Assembly (NCBI GenBank): GCA_016721825.1
Contig: JADKHI010000001.1
Location: forward strand, 186,001 to 250,000
DNA: 64,000 bases
Source: Flavobacteriales bacterium
GTDB lineage: Bacteria; Bacteroidota; Bacteroidia; Flavobacteriales_F; PHOS-HE28
Direction: 5' to 3'
The notes beneath the pieces are model-generated. The model did no database searches and was not told the DNA's origin. It was given only the letters and a program-made list of their open reading frames with translations. Below, piece by piece: positions 54,738 through 63,488 of this stretch (positions are counted from its first letter, which is position 1; every line of letters starts with the position of its first letter). A program made the position numbers and the translations under genes.

Positions 54738-55795
54738 AGAAGGTGCGTAGCCGTTCCGGCAAGGCCGGTCTGCCTCCGGGTTCTCTGGTGCGCGTCGGGG
54801 ATGCCACCGCGTTGGCGCCGGTCATCAAGCTCTTCACCTACACCGCCGAAGGCTTCACTGAGCAGGACCTGAAGAACTTGGAGGAACTACCGGGAGCCAA
54901 TGCATTGAACGGCATTGCTTGGTTGGACATCGATGGGCTCGACGACGAAAAGGTGATCCATGCCGTGGGTGAGCGCTTCTGCTTGCACCCCCTGTTGCTC
55001 GAGGATGTGCTCAACTACGACCACCGTCCCAAGCTGGAGGAGTATCAGGACACCCTTTTCGTGGTGGCCAAGATGTTGAGCCTGGATGAGGAGACCGGAG
55101 GCATTGACATGGAGCAGGTGAGCTTCGTGCTCTCCAAGGGTACGCTGATCAGCTTCCAGGAACGACCCGGCGACATCCTCGATCCCATCCGGGAGCGTAT
55201 CCGCAAGAACCTGGGCCGCGTGCGCAAACACAATGCGGACTACTTGCTCTACGCCCTGCTCGATGTGATCGTGGACAACTACTTCCTGATCGTGGAGAAC
55301 GTCGGCGAACGCATCCAGGAGCTGGAGCGCAAGGTGACCGTGCGCCCAGGTAACGAGGACCTGCTCACCATCCAGGAGATCCGCAGCCTGCTGATCACCG
55401 TGAACCGCTACGTAACGCCGACGCGCGAACTGGCCGGCCGCCTCAACACAGTGCAGAGCAGCTTGATCGAGAAAGGCACACGACGCTACATCAATGACCT
55501 GCAGGACCACACGGTCTATATCGCGGACAGCATCAACACGTTCCGCGACATGCTCACCAACCTGGAGAACACCTACCACGCCGGGGTGAACATGCGCATG
55601 GGTCAGGTGATGAAGCTGCTCACCGTGATCAGCACCATCTTCATTCCCCTCACGTTCATCGTGGGCGTGTACGGCATGAACTTCGACCACATGCCGGAGC
55701 TGCACTGGCACTACGGTTACTTCACCGTGATGGGCGGCATGTTCATCGTCTCGGTGGTGATGCTGCTCTGGTTCCGTCGGAAACGCTGGCTGTGA
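54734..55795 (+). CDS. corA: CorA-family magnesium/cobalt transporter
   Basis: A 353-residue protein. A large cytoplasmic N-terminal domain with long helices is followed by two transmembrane segments; the signature Gly314-Met315-Asn316 in YGMNFDHMPEL forms the selectivity filter after the first. The second segment is YFTVMGGMFIVSVVMLLWF, then a basic tail RRKRWL. The ATG overlaps the MscS stop, so translation is coupled. Mg2+ or Co2+ uptake is the usual family function. Confidence 0.94.
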   Translation: MKKVRSRSGKAGLPPGSLVRVGDATALAPVIKLFTYTAEGFTEQDLKNLEELPGANALNGIAWLDIDGLDDEKVIHAVGERFCLHPLLLEDVLNYDHRPKLEEYQDTLFVVAKMLSLDEETGGIDMEQVSFVLSKGTLISFQERPGDILDPIRERIRKNLGRVRKHNADYLLYALLDVIVDNYFLIVENVGERIQELERKVTVRPGNEDLLTIQEIRSLLITVNRYVTPTRELAGRLNTVQSSLIEKGTRRYINDLQDHTVYIADSINTFRDMLTNLENTYHAGVNMRMGQVMKLLTVISTIFIPLTFIVGVYGMNFDHMPELHWHYGYFTVMGGMFIVSVVMLLWFRRKRWL

Positions 55796-55808
55796 TCAAG
55801 GCGATCGT

Positions 55809-55825
55809 TCGCCATTCTATGGCGA
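55809..55825. terminator. Weak hairpin between convergent corA and the membrane-protein gene
   Basis: TCGCCAT and ATGGCGA form a 7-bp stem with loop TCT, in the 53-bp gap between convergent genes. No T-run follows, so its role as a terminator is uncertain. Confidence 0.35.
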
Positions 55826-55848
55826 CGCACACCCGTCCGCAGCGCCGG

Positions 55849-57138
55849 TCAAGGAGTTCCGCTGCCCTCTGCTTTGATCATCGATCTACGAAATGGCAAC
55901 AGCGCGTCAACAGTGATCATATAAAGGATCAGAAAGACAGGGACCACCGGAACGACCAACCTGTCCCGCTGCCAGAAGGAAATACCACAGGTCAGGAGGA
56001 TGAACCAGGTAACGACCATGGCCATGCCCCATAACACCGCGTGTCCCTTATCCCCCCTGCGTATCATCATGATGAAAAGCCAGCTGCATGGAAGAAAGGC
56101 CAACACATGGAGCACGGTGTAGACCTTGTTGGTGCGCATCATGAACAAGCGTGCGCGTGGATGCTCATACTTGGGAACCAACTCCAACGAAACGCCATCC
56201 GGCCGATAGATGTTCCGTTCGAGGTGGGTACCATACAAGCCGATGAACGTTCGTGCATGTTCGCCTAGGAATCGCCGCATCTCGCTTCCGCTGAGGTCCT
56301 GAACCGCTACACGTGCGTTGCTGAACGAGAGTCCGTTCACCTTCCCATATCCCTCGGCGAACAGGTAGTTTCGGAAAGCGCTCTCACCTACGGTGGAGAT
56401 GCCCAAATGGTCGTGCTTCGTGCGCATGATGACCAATTGAGGGACGACTGGCAGGAGCGTAAGGACCAATAAGAAGAGGGCTTTCGGAGTTGCCTTGAAC
56501 GCTTGATAGTATAACAGTGGGCCGCAAACAAATAGCCACACCAACAGCAGCGGAAAAAAGACCGGCCGCACCAACGAGAGCAACGCCAGTTGAAGTACGA
56601 TCGAGCAAAAGAAGCGCGGCCTAGCCCATCGGTCAATGTTCCCGGCCAGAAAGAGCATAAGAACCGAGAGCAGCATCGCGGTGAACACCTCGGTGAGCGC
56701 GTGGTAGGTAAGCGCGAAGAGGGACAGGTTGAGCATGAGCATGGTGCTCACGACCCATGCGAGCCACCGGCGGCCAGTGACGGTCAACACGGCAAGGTGC
56801 ACACAGATGACACACACCAACCAGGCCATCGCTTGCATGGCCCATACACCCACCGCACCGCCCAAGGCACTCGCCACAGCACGAACGACAGGGTAGAGGT
56901 ATGGACGTAACAACGTTGCGTCCGTGGCAGTGCCGTGCAGCAGCCAATCCCCCACCTCCCGATAGTCACGGGCATCCGCCGAGAAGAACATGAAAGCCTC
57001 CGTGACCGGATAGTCCAGCGTACAAGCCAAGGACGCGTAGAACAACATGGCCACCATACCCACTTGGATAAGTTCCCGCCCCATGCGCGGTTGACCTTCG
57101 GATCGCGAGCCTACCGTACTTGATGCTGACGATCGCAT
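55849..57138 (-). CDS. Polytopic membrane protein, possibly a GT-C-fold glycosyltransferase
   Basis: A 429-residue protein with about ten hydrophobic segments. The first extracytoplasmic loop contains SADARDYREVGDWLLHG; an Asp in this loop is the catalytic feature of GT-C (GT39/GT83-like) transferases that use lipid-linked sugars. This is suggestive, not proof. The start is either the ATG at 57138, five bases after a perfect -7 element TATATTTG (57144-57151, minus strand), which would give a leaderless message, or the ATG at 57084 (MGRELIQVGMVAM), just before the first membrane segment. Base composition is slightly lower in GC than its neighbours. It stands alone. Confidence 0.75.
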   Translation of the reverse strand: MRSSASSTVGSRSEGQPRMGRELIQVGMVAMLFYASLACTLDYPVTEAFMFFSADARDYREVGDWLLHGTATDATLLRPYLYPVVRAVASALGGAVGVWAMQAMAWLVCVICVHLAVLTVTGRRWLAWVVSTMLMLNLSLFALTYHALTEVFTAMLLSVLMLFLAGNIDRWARPRFFCSIVLQLALLSLVRPVFFPLLLVWLFVCGPLLYYQAFKATPKALFLLVLTLLPVVPQLVIMRTKHDHLGISTVGESAFRNYLFAEGYGKVNGLSFSNARVAVQDLSGSEMRRFLGEHARTFIGLYGTHLERNIYRPDGVSLELVPKYEHPRARLFMMRTNKVYTVLHVLAFLPCSWLFIMMIRRGDKGHAVLWGMAMVVTWFILLTCGISFWQRDRLVVPVVPVFLILYMITVDALLPFRRSMIKAEGSGTP

Positions 57139-57143
57139 GTCCT

Positions 57144-57151
57144 CAAATATA
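57144..57151 (-). promoter_or_regulatory. Perfect -7 element TATATTTG
   Basis: On the minus strand TATATTTG matches TAnnTTTG exactly and ends five bases before the ATG at 57138. If that ATG is used the mRNA would be leaderless or nearly so; if the ATG at 57084 is used the leader is about 50 bases. Confidence 0.6.
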
Positions 57152-57605
57152 GAAGTGGCCGATCTGCTGGTCCTTACATCCGGCAACTCATTGTCGGGCG
57201 CTCCTTTGAACGGTCCTTATGTGATCGAACATGGCACTACGACCGGTCGCGCCCACCTCTGGGTTCCAATTATTTGTACCGGTCATGGGCGCGCGTTGTC
57301 GGGCACCGTTATTTTGCACCTGCTCTCAGGCATGCGTACGCCATCCTCCTTCGTTCAGGCCATCGGCCTCAGCGACCAGACCTGGTCCGCATTGCTCATC
57401 CCTGCCCCCAAGGGCCGTCTTCCGCGCACCTACCGATGACGTGCCCGGTCGTGCCCCTCAGGATGCCCATGGACCCCGTGTCCATTCCGCCCTGCGCCCG
57501 GTGCATGCCAATGTCCTTCCGAATTCCCGCCACACGAGCCTTCCAGGGCTGTGAACGGCAGCACCTTGCTCTTTCGTCCTTCCACCCCGCACGCCTTTCC
57601 GCTCG
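57152..57605. other. Gene-poor stretch of about 450 bp
   Basis: Between the divergent membrane-protein gene and the arginine decarboxylase gene. I see no convincing coding sequence. A -7-like TTATTTTG lies at 57309-57316, which would leave a leader of roughly 280 bases before the decarboxylase ATG at 57606. No known riboswitch was recognised. Confidence 0.5.
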
Positions 57606-59024
57606 ATGAAGACCCGTTACGTCGACCTGATCGAACAGACCTTCGATTTCCCCAAGGATGAGTTCACCTTGGAGGACGACAAGTTGCAGTGGAACGAGCT
57701 GCCCTTGATGTCGATCCTGGAAAAGCACGGCACGCCGCTGCGCATCACCTACCTGCCCAAGATCGGCGAGAAGATCGACCAGGCCAGGAACATCTTCGCC
57801 AAGGCCTTCGAAACGCACGGCTACAATGGCACCTACGAGTATTTCTACTGCACCAAGAGCAACCACTTCAGCTACATCATCGACAAGGTGCTGGACAAAG
57901 GCGTGAACCTGGAGACGAGCAGCGCCTACGACATCGAGATCATCGAACTGCTCATCGAACGCGGCCGGATCCAGAAAGAGACCTGCACCATCCTGTGCAA
58001 CGGGTACAAGGACGAGCGCTACATACGCAACATCGGCCGGCTGGCGAACAAGGGCTTCCGCGTGGTGCCGATCATCGACAACATGGCCGAGATCTATGCG
58101 CTGGACGAGGTGATCAAGGGCACCTGCGACATCGGGATCCGCATCGCCGCGGAAGAGGCACCGAAGTTCGAATTCTACACCAGTCGCCTGGGGATCGGGT
58201 ACAAGGACATCATCCCCTTCTACATGAGGAACGTGAGCAAGCAGAAGAAGTTCCGCTTGAAGCTCATGCACTTCTTCATCAACACCGGCATCACCGACAC
58301 CAGCTACTACTGGAACGAGCTGAGCAAGTGCGTGAACGTATACTGCGACCTGAAGAAGCTCTGCCCCACCTTGGACACGCTGGACATCGGCGGCGGGATG
58401 CCCATCAAGAACAGCCTCAACTTCAGCTTCGATGTCGACTACATGATCGGCGAGATCGTGGGCCGCATCAAGGATGTCTGTGAGGAGAACAAGGTGAAGG
58501 AGCCTCACATCTACAGCGAGTTCGGCAGCTTTACGGTCAGCGACAGCGGCGCCACCTTCTTCGGCGTGCTGTACCAGAAGAAGCAGAACGAGAAGGAGCG
58601 CTGGAACATGATCGACGGCAGCTTCATGACCACGCTGCCCGATACCTGGGCCATCAGCAAGCGCTTCATCATGCTGCCCATCAACAACTGGAATGACGAG
58701 TATGAGCGCGTCTTCCTCGGTGGCATGACCTGTGATAGCGACGACTATTACAACAGCGAGCAGCACGTCAACGCCATCTACCTGCCGAAGATCCGTGAGG
58801 ACCGCAAACAGTACATCGGCTTCTTCAACACCGGCGCCTACCAGGACTCGCTCGGCGGCTTCGGTGGCATCCAGCACTGCCTGATCCCGAAGCCCAAGCA
58901 CGTGCTCATCGACCGACTCCCTGACGGCACGCTCACCGACCGCGTGTTCGCCGAAGTGCAGAGTGCCGAGCGCATGATGGAACTGCTGGGGTATTTGCCG
59001 CAGGCGGAGCCGGTTCGCGGGTGA
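57606..59024 (+). CDS. PLP-dependent arginine decarboxylase (alanine-racemase fold)
   Basis: A 472-residue cytoplasmic enzyme of the Orn/DAP/Arg decarboxylase 2 family. The PLP Lys is probably Lys84 in FYCTKSNHF. Other family features are the Gly-rich phosphate-binding LDIGGGMP, the SEFGSFTVSDSG segment that replaces the common EPGR, and the substrate-site GGMTCDSDDYY. Bacteroidota members of this length and form are usually annotated as arginine decarboxylase, feeding polyamine synthesis through agmatine. Substrate choice cannot be proven from sequence. An aminotransferase gene follows after ten bases, likely co-transcribed. Confidence 0.85.
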   Translation: MKTRYVDLIEQTFDFPKDEFTLEDDKLQWNELPLMSILEKHGTPLRITYLPKIGEKIDQARNIFAKAFETHGYNGTYEYFYCTKSNHFSYIIDKVLDKGVNLETSSAYDIEIIELLIERGRIQKETCTILCNGYKDERYIRNIGRLANKGFRVVPIIDNMAEIYALDEVIKGTCDIGIRIAAEEAPKFEFYTSRLGIGYKDIIPFYMRNVSKQKKFRLKLMHFFINTGITDTSYYWNELSKCVNVYCDLKKLCPTLDTLDIGGGMPIKNSLNFSFDVDYMIGEIVGRIKDVCEENKVKEPHIYSEFGSFTVSDSGATFFGVLYQKKQNEKERWNMIDGSFMTTLPDTWAISKRFIMLPINNWNDEYERVFLGGMTCDSDDYYNSEQHVNAIYLPKIREDRKQYIGFFNTGAYQDSLGGFGGIQHCLIPKPKHVLIDRLPDGTLTDRVFAEVQSAERMMELLGYLPQAEPVRG

Positions 59025-59034
59025 CCGATAGCGG

Positions 59035-60225
59035 ATGAGCGACCTGCGCGCCACTTTCCTCAAGCACCTGGCCCAGACCAGCCCGCATCCGCTGGCGCTG
59101 GACATCGCGAGGGCGGAGGGCTGCGTACTTCATGACCGCGACGGAAAGACCTACCTCGATCTCGTGGCCGGCCTGGCCGTGAACAACGTCGGGCATCGCC
59201 ATCCACAGGTGGTGCAGGCCATCAACGACCAATGCGACCGCTACCTGCACGTGATCCCTTACGGGGAGTTCGTGCAGGAACCTCAGGTGCGCTTCGCCGA
59301 GGCGCTCACGGCTCAACTTCCGCCTTCGCTGAACTGTGTGTACTTCGTGAACAGCGGCACCGAGGCCATTGAAGCCGCAGTGAAACTGGCCAAGCGCGTC
59401 ACGGGTCGAACACGCCTGATCGGCTGTCGCAAGAGCTACCACGGTAGCACGCACGGTTCGCTCAGCCTCACGGACAACGAGACGAAGAAGTACCGAAGCC
59501 GCCCCTTGTTGCCGGACACACTGCACATCACCTTCAACGACCCGAAGGACCTTGACCTGATCACGGAGGAAGCAGCCTGCGTGGTAGTGGAGCCGATCCA
59601 GGGTGATGCCGGTGTGCGCGTGCCGGATCACGCGTGGTTGAAGGCCCTGCGCGAGCGCTGCAATACCACCGGAACAATGCTCGTGTTCGATGAGGTTCAG
59701 ACTGGCTTCGGGCGCACCGGCAAGCGCTTCGCATTCGAACACTCGGGCGTGGTACCGGATATCCTGGTGCTAGGCAAGGCGCTGGGCGGAGGGATGCCGA
59801 TGGGCGCCTTCGTCAGTTCACGCGAACGCATGCACTTGCTCACGCATGATCCGGTGCTTGGACACATCACCACCTTCGGCGGCCATCCCATCCCCTGCGT
59901 GGCCGGACACGCTGCGCTGGAAGTTATGCTCGAAGAGGACCTTTCGGCGAACGCACAACGAATGGGCGCCCTGTTCAAGCAGCTGTTGGTGCATCCGGCC
60001 ATTCACGAAATGCGCGGGGAAGGCCTGATGCTGGCGGTGGACCTGGGTGATGCCGAACGCGTTCAGCGCGTGGTGATGGACTGCCTGAATAACGGCGTGC
60101 TCGGCTTCTGGTTCCTCTCCTGTCCCACCGCGTTCCGCATCGCACCGCCGCTGGTGATCAGCGAGGCACAGGTGCGCGAGGCGTGTGAAGTGATCCTTCG
60201 AGCGCTCGACGCAGCAACGACCTGA
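59035..60225 (+). CDS. Class III PLP-dependent aminotransferase
   Basis: A 396-residue enzyme of the acetylornithine/ornithine aminotransferase type. The PLP Lys248 is in LVLGKALGGGMP, preceded by the LVFDEVQTGFGRTG motif with the conserved Asp that pairs with the pyridine nitrogen; NSGTEAIEAAVKLAK and YHGSTHGSLS are also typical. It lies ten bases after the arginine decarboxylase gene, so a role in arginine, ornithine or polyamine metabolism is likely, but the exact amino donor is not known. Confidence 0.92.
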   Translation: MSDLRATFLKHLAQTSPHPLALDIARAEGCVLHDRDGKTYLDLVAGLAVNNVGHRHPQVVQAINDQCDRYLHVIPYGEFVQEPQVRFAEALTAQLPPSLNCVYFVNSGTEAIEAAVKLAKRVTGRTRLIGCRKSYHGSTHGSLSLTDNETKKYRSRPLLPDTLHITFNDPKDLDLITEEAACVVVEPIQGDAGVRVPDHAWLKALRERCNTTGTMLVFDEVQTGFGRTGKRFAFEHSGVVPDILVLGKALGGGMPMGAFVSSRERMHLLTHDPVLGHITTFGGHPIPCVAGHAALEVMLEEDLSANAQRMGALFKQLLVHPAIHEMRGEGLMLAVDLGDAERVQRVVMDCLNNGVLGFWFLSCPTAFRIAPPLVISEAQVREACEVILRALDAATT

Positions 60226-60236
60226 AGTCTGTTCGG

Positions 60237-60602
60237 TCAGTACGTCCCGGCCGACAGCATCACGAGCGTGCAGCCTTCCACCACCTCAATGCCCTGTGCC
60301 GCGGCTCGTTCAGCCAGAACCGGGTTCTCGGCTCCGGGATTGAAAATGATGCGCTCCGGTCGCAGGGCCAGGACCCGGTTGATCCAACCCTCCTGATTCC
60401 GGGCGTTGAGGTAGAGCGTCACGGTATTGAGGGAACGGCCTTCGGGCACTTCCGCGAGAATGGGCTGATCGCCGATCACACCCACCCGATGCCCCACAGC
60501 GATCACCGGATGCCCCGCCGCCAACAGCCGCCGCACCGCGATGTTGGAATAGCGATCGGGCTTCGGGCTTGCACCCAGCACCAAGGTGGTCTTCTTCGGC
60601 AT
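60237..60602 (-). CDS. CoA-binding-domain protein (YccU-like)
   Basis: A 121-residue cytoplasmic Rossmann-fold protein. The N-terminus TLVLGASPKPDRYSNIAVRRL is the nucleotide-binding motif of the CoA_binding family, and FNPGAENPVLAERA and VEGCTLVML are also conserved. The family resembles the CoA-binding domain of succinyl-CoA synthetase, but its function is not established. It is convergent with the aminotransferase gene (11 bases apart) and 13 bases downstream of the secreted-protein gene at 60616, probably last in a minus-strand operon. Confidence 0.9.
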   Translation of the reverse strand: MPKKTTLVLGASPKPDRYSNIAVRRLLAAGHPVIAVGHRVGVIGDQPILAEVPEGRSLNTVTLYLNARNQEGWINRVLALRPERIIFNPGAENPVLAERAAAQGIEVVEGCTLVMLSAGTY

Positions 60603-60615
60603 GCGCTAAAGATCG

Positions 60616-61581
60616 TCACGGCACCTGCCAATCCGAGTATTCCAGATAGAACCGCACGATCTCACGTTTCTTGAACGGGATATCCCAGACACCGTCGTAC
60701 ACCACCTTCAGCGGGACGAGGTCGCCGTTCACCGTCGTGTTCTCCACGGTGATGGAGATGTCGAAATCGAGGATCAACGAAGCATGCGCGATGCGGTATT
60801 CCCTTGCCAGCACCTGCATGTCTCCCTGATCGAACCAGGTGAACATGCGCTTGATCACGGTGTCGTCCTCATCCGCCGGATCACCATCGACGGTGTCCTT
60901 GACCACAGTGCTGAACACCCAGCAGGCCCTGCCACCACGGAACCCTTGGTCGATGCCGTAGTCATAGAAGGGCATCATCCGCTGGTCGAAGAGCGCGAGC
61001 TTGTCGCCGATCATCGGCACGCTGGCGATCTCCTGTCCCGGGTTGAACATGAACTTCTTCAGTTCGCTCCGGTACTTCTCAAAGCGGCTCGATCGGTCGA
61101 TCTCCTGTTCTCGACCGTGGATCAGGTTACTCGCAGGCCAAGCCCCCTTCGGAAAGAACACATCATCGTACATCTCCGCTGTCAGGTAGCGGAGGTCGCC
61201 GTTGCGCTCGCGTAAACGCCCTTGCTCGCTCACGCTATCCAATGAGATGTGTGCCGTAGGACCCTCGCGTACCAGCTTGCCTTGGCGGAAGAGCGACGCC
61301 GTTTCGCGTTCATCCTTGTTCCGCACACGCAAGGCGCTCTTCACGTGGTGCGGATGGAAGCGCGTGTTCTGGAACGCGTGCTGGAAGGTGGTATCGTCCA
61401 TGACCTGTTGCACGAAGCCCTCCACGTTGAAACCACTGCCTTGTGCACGCACCACCAGATCACCCAATTGGATCACGTTCATGATGGTGTCCACCTCGTT
61501 CTGTGCGAACGACGATGTGCCCGCGGAGCAGGCGATCAGGACCAATGGAAGCGCGAGGCGGACCCGCATGCCGTGGGGCAT
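60616..61581 (-). CDS. Exported protein of unknown function
   Basis: A 321-residue protein with a signal peptide (VRLALPLVLIACSAGTSSFAQ). The ATG at 61581 overlaps the stop of the upstream gene (TGATG); an ATG at 61569 is also possible. The mature part is mixed alpha/beta and contains FFPKGAWPASNLIHGREQEIDR and, near the C-terminus, NTTVNGDLVPLKVVYDGVWDIPFKKRE. I do not recognise a catalytic motif. Translational coupling to the 61581-62300 gene suggests the two products work together in the periplasm or outer membrane. Confidence 0.7.
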   Translation of the reverse strand: MPHGMRVRLALPLVLIACSAGTSSFAQNEVDTIMNVIQLGDLVVRAQGSGFNVEGFVQQVMDDTTFQHAFQNTRFHPHHVKSALRVRNKDERETASLFRQGKLVREGPTAHISLDSVSEQGRLRERNGDLRYLTAEMYDDVFFPKGAWPASNLIHGREQEIDRSSRFEKYRSELKKFMFNPGQEIASVPMIGDKLALFDQRMMPFYDYGIDQGFRGGRACWVFSTVVKDTVDGDPADEDDTVIKRMFTWFDQGDMQVLAREYRIAHASLILDFDISITVENTTVNGDLVPLKVVYDGVWDIPFKKREIVRFYLEYSDWQVP

Positions 61582-62300
61582 CAATGCAGCCGTGTGGGAC
61601 CGAGGCTGGTGTAGAGCTCGTACTTCTTCTGCACGTACAGCAGGAACTCATACTGGCTCAAGCCCTTGATCACCGGATCGGGTACGGCGCAGAAATCGAT
61701 GAAATCATCGAAGCTCTCGTTGCTGAGGTTGATGATGTCATACTCCACATACTTGTGCAGCAGTTCCTTCAACAGTTCACGCTTGCGGTCCTCATTGCGC
61801 AGTTCTGCTACCATGCGCTTGCTGCGTTCCCGTTTGCTGAACTCCTGATAGAGGAAGGTGATCGGGCTCTGGAACGCATCCACTGTGCTCAGGCGGTAGT
61901 CGCTTTCACGATAGCCCAGCTTGTCGATGTCGGCCTGGATCTGCTTCAAGGTGCGCTCGGGTAGCACTTCCAGAGGCTTCAGTTCGATCTTCCAAGGCTT
62001 CAGGTCCACGATGACATCATAAACCTCGCGGTCGACACTATCCGTCAAGAAGAAGGTTCTGGTGAGGTAACCGCCGGCACCGATCAGCAAGGTGTCCGTA
62101 CGCAAGGCTTTCACGGTGAATGTGCCATCCGCATTGCCGAAGGAACCGTTGCGCGTGCGGCGGTTCACGATCATCAGATCATAGAAGGCATGATCCGTAT
62201 CCGGCGTCCGGATCGTACCGCGAATGGTCACCTCGCTTTGACCAAGCAGGTCGATGGAAACAAGTAGAATGAGGGCGAGAAGGAGGGGGCGGTTCCGCAC
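61581..62300 (-). CDS. Exported protein with carboxypeptidase-regulatory-like domain
   Basis: A 239-residue protein. The GTG at 62300 starts a signal peptide (RNRPLLLALILLVSIDLLGQ). Residues about 22-115 are a carboxypeptidase-regulatory-like beta-sandwich (VTIRGTIRTPDTDHAFYDLMIVNRR, split here: SFGNADGTFTVKAL ... LLIGAGGYLT), a common Bacteroidota module. The rest is helical and charged. It is first in a minus-strand operon with the 60616 and 60237 genes. A -7-like TATTTTTA at 62305-62312 ends four bases before the GTG, suggesting a leaderless start. Confidence 0.75.
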   Translation of the reverse strand: MRNRPLLLALILLVSIDLLGQSEVTIRGTIRTPDTDHAFYDLMIVNRRTRNGSFGNADGTFTVKALRTDTLLIGAGGYLTRTFFLTDSVDREVYDVIVDLKPWKIELKPLEVLPERTLKQIQADIDKLGYRESDYRLSTVDAFQSPITFLYQEFSKRERSKRMVAELRNEDRKRELLKELLHKYVEYDIINLSNESFDDFIDFCAVPDPVIKGLSQYEFLLYVQKKYELYTSLGPTRLH

Positions 62301-62304
62301 GGCG

Positions 62305-62312
62305 TAAAAATA
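62305..62312 (-). promoter_or_regulatory. -7-like element TATTTTTA
   Basis: On the minus strand TATTTTTA differs from TAnnTTTG only at the last base and ends four bases before the GTG at 62300. Confidence 0.4.
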
Positions 62313-62350
62313 GACGGCGCTGACCAAGAACCGTTCCGCTATCAACGGCA

Positions 62351-62380
62351 AAGGGCCCCGGCCATTGTGCCGGAGCCCTT
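62351..62380 (-). terminator. Intrinsic terminator of rnpB
   Basis: On the minus strand AAGGGCTCCGGC and GCCGGGGCCCTT form a 12-bp stem with one G-T pair and loop ACAATG, followed by TTTGCCG. It lies just beyond the 3' end of rnpB. Confidence 0.8.
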
Positions 62381-62390
62381 CGCGAAATGG

Positions 62391-62816
62391 CCTGTGCATC
62401 TATAAGCCGGGTCCTGTATCCACACGTTCAGGGCTTGCGCCCCGGCCTGTGGACCTCCACCATCTATCTAGGCCTGCCGTCACCGACAGGCTCAAGCAAC
62501 CTACCCGCCAGGATCGAGCGGACAACCCTTAGCCCGGAACCTTGCGGAACCAGGCACCCTGGCCTATTTGGTCTTACAGCTCGTGAGGTTTACCAAGCTG
62601 CCGATGTTGCCACCGGCACTGGTGGGCTCTTACCCCACCTTTTCATCCTTACCTCCGCCTTGCGGCGGGTCGGCGGTCTCCCTTTCTGCGGCACTTTCTG
62701 TAGTGCCACCGTTCCCAGTGACACCCCTTCCCGTTAGGAAGCACGTTGCCCTACGCTGCCCGGACTTTCCTCTCCGGACGCCTTACGGCGAGCGGAACGG
62801 TGGAGCGATGCACAGG
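62391..62816 (-). ncRNA. rnpB: RNase P RNA (rnpB), bacterial type A
   Basis: The catalytic RNA of RNase P, which matures tRNA 5' ends. The hallmark GAGGAAAGTCCGGGC lies near the 5' end (minus strand), and GGACCCGGCTTATAG near the 3' end. The termini pair perfectly as helix P1: CCTGTGCATC (5') with GATGCACAGG (3'), which sets the ends at 62816 and 62391, about 426 nt. Other conserved pieces are AGAGCCCACCAG, GGTAAACCTCACGAG and TAGATAGATGG. It is flanked by the Smr-type gene and a terminator. Protein-coding reading frames over this region are fortuitous. Confidence 0.95.
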
Positions 62817-62871
62817 ATATCAAGGAACAACTGCACTGACCAGCGGACAGACATACAGTCGGACGGCCGGG

Positions 62872-63468
62872 TCAATGGTGGAACAGCTCCACCGCCGTGG
62901 CCCCGTAACCGTAGCGACGGGGATCAGCATCATCGAAACGCAGGTGCTCATAGTACTGCAACACCTTGCGCACTTCCTCCCGAAGCACGCCCTCGCCCAC
63001 TCCATGGATCACGATCAACTTGCGCTTGCGTTCACGGATGGCCGTGGTGAGCATGCGCTCGAAGTAGCTCAATTGGTATTGAAGCTTCTCCCCATCGCTC
63101 ATGCCCCGTTCGTTGTCCACGAGCTCATGGAGGTGAAGGTCCACCTCCATCACACCTTCTTCCGGTCGCTCTGTACGTCCGCCTCCTTTCTGGCCTGCGG
63201 CCGTTGGCCGTTGGCGGTCGCGTTTCCGGGTCTCTTCCATCCGGTCGTTGGCCGCCACCAGATCCGCCTGGTGATCGCTGACACTGTAGACCAGATGGGC
63301 AGGTCCGTCAGCGCGGGGTACCAGCTCGGCCATGGGGTACTCCAGCTCGAACCCATCATCCGTGCGCACCAAGGCCCGGTTGTGGCTCAAGGGCCGCAGC
63401 ACCACACCGCCGCCAACCTCGTTGAGCAGGGCTACGCGGTCACCGGCTTTGAAGATCTTCACGGACAT
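62872..63468 (-). CDS. Smr-domain (DUF2027-type) protein
   Basis: A 198-residue cytoplasmic protein starting at the ATG at 63468. The N-terminal part (MSVKIFKAGDRVALLNEVGGG, then DDGFELEYPM) is a small beta domain of DUF2027 type; a Gly/Arg-rich linker follows. The Smr domain (about 115-195) has VDLHLHELV and IHGVGEGVLREEV, the conserved LDxH and HGxGxGxLR motifs of MutS2-type Smr nucleases. A perfect -7 element TAAATTTG (63474-63481) ends five bases before the ATG, suggesting a leaderless mRNA. Divergent from the gene at 63489. Nuclease activity is possible but not shown. Confidence 0.9.
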   Translation of the reverse strand: MSVKIFKAGDRVALLNEVGGGVVLRPLSHNRALVRTDDGFELEYPMAELVPRADGPAHLVYSVSDHQADLVAANDRMEETRKRDRQRPTAAGQKGGGRTERPEEGVMEVDLHLHELVDNERGMSDGEKLQYQLSYFERMLTTAIRERKRKLIVIHGVGEGVLREEVRKVLQYYEHLRFDDADPRRYGYGATAVELFHH

Positions 63469-63473
63469 AATCG

Positions 63474-63481
63474 CAAATTTA
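63474..63481 (-). promoter_or_regulatory. Perfect -7 element TAAATTTG
   Basis: On the minus strand TAAATTTG matches TAnnTTTG exactly and ends five bases before the Smr-gene ATG at 63468. It lies in the 20-bp gap between divergent starts. Confidence 0.6.
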
Positions 63482-63488
63482 CGCTTCC

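Noticed and set aside
57187..57605. Small open frames in the gap upstream of arginine decarboxylase
   Set aside because: No start context, domain or conserved composition; they overlap each other in several frames.
62387..63050. Open reading frames on the plus strand over 62387-63050
   Set aside because: They cover the rnpB gene and antisense of the Smr gene; RNase P signatures and P1 pairing are decisive.
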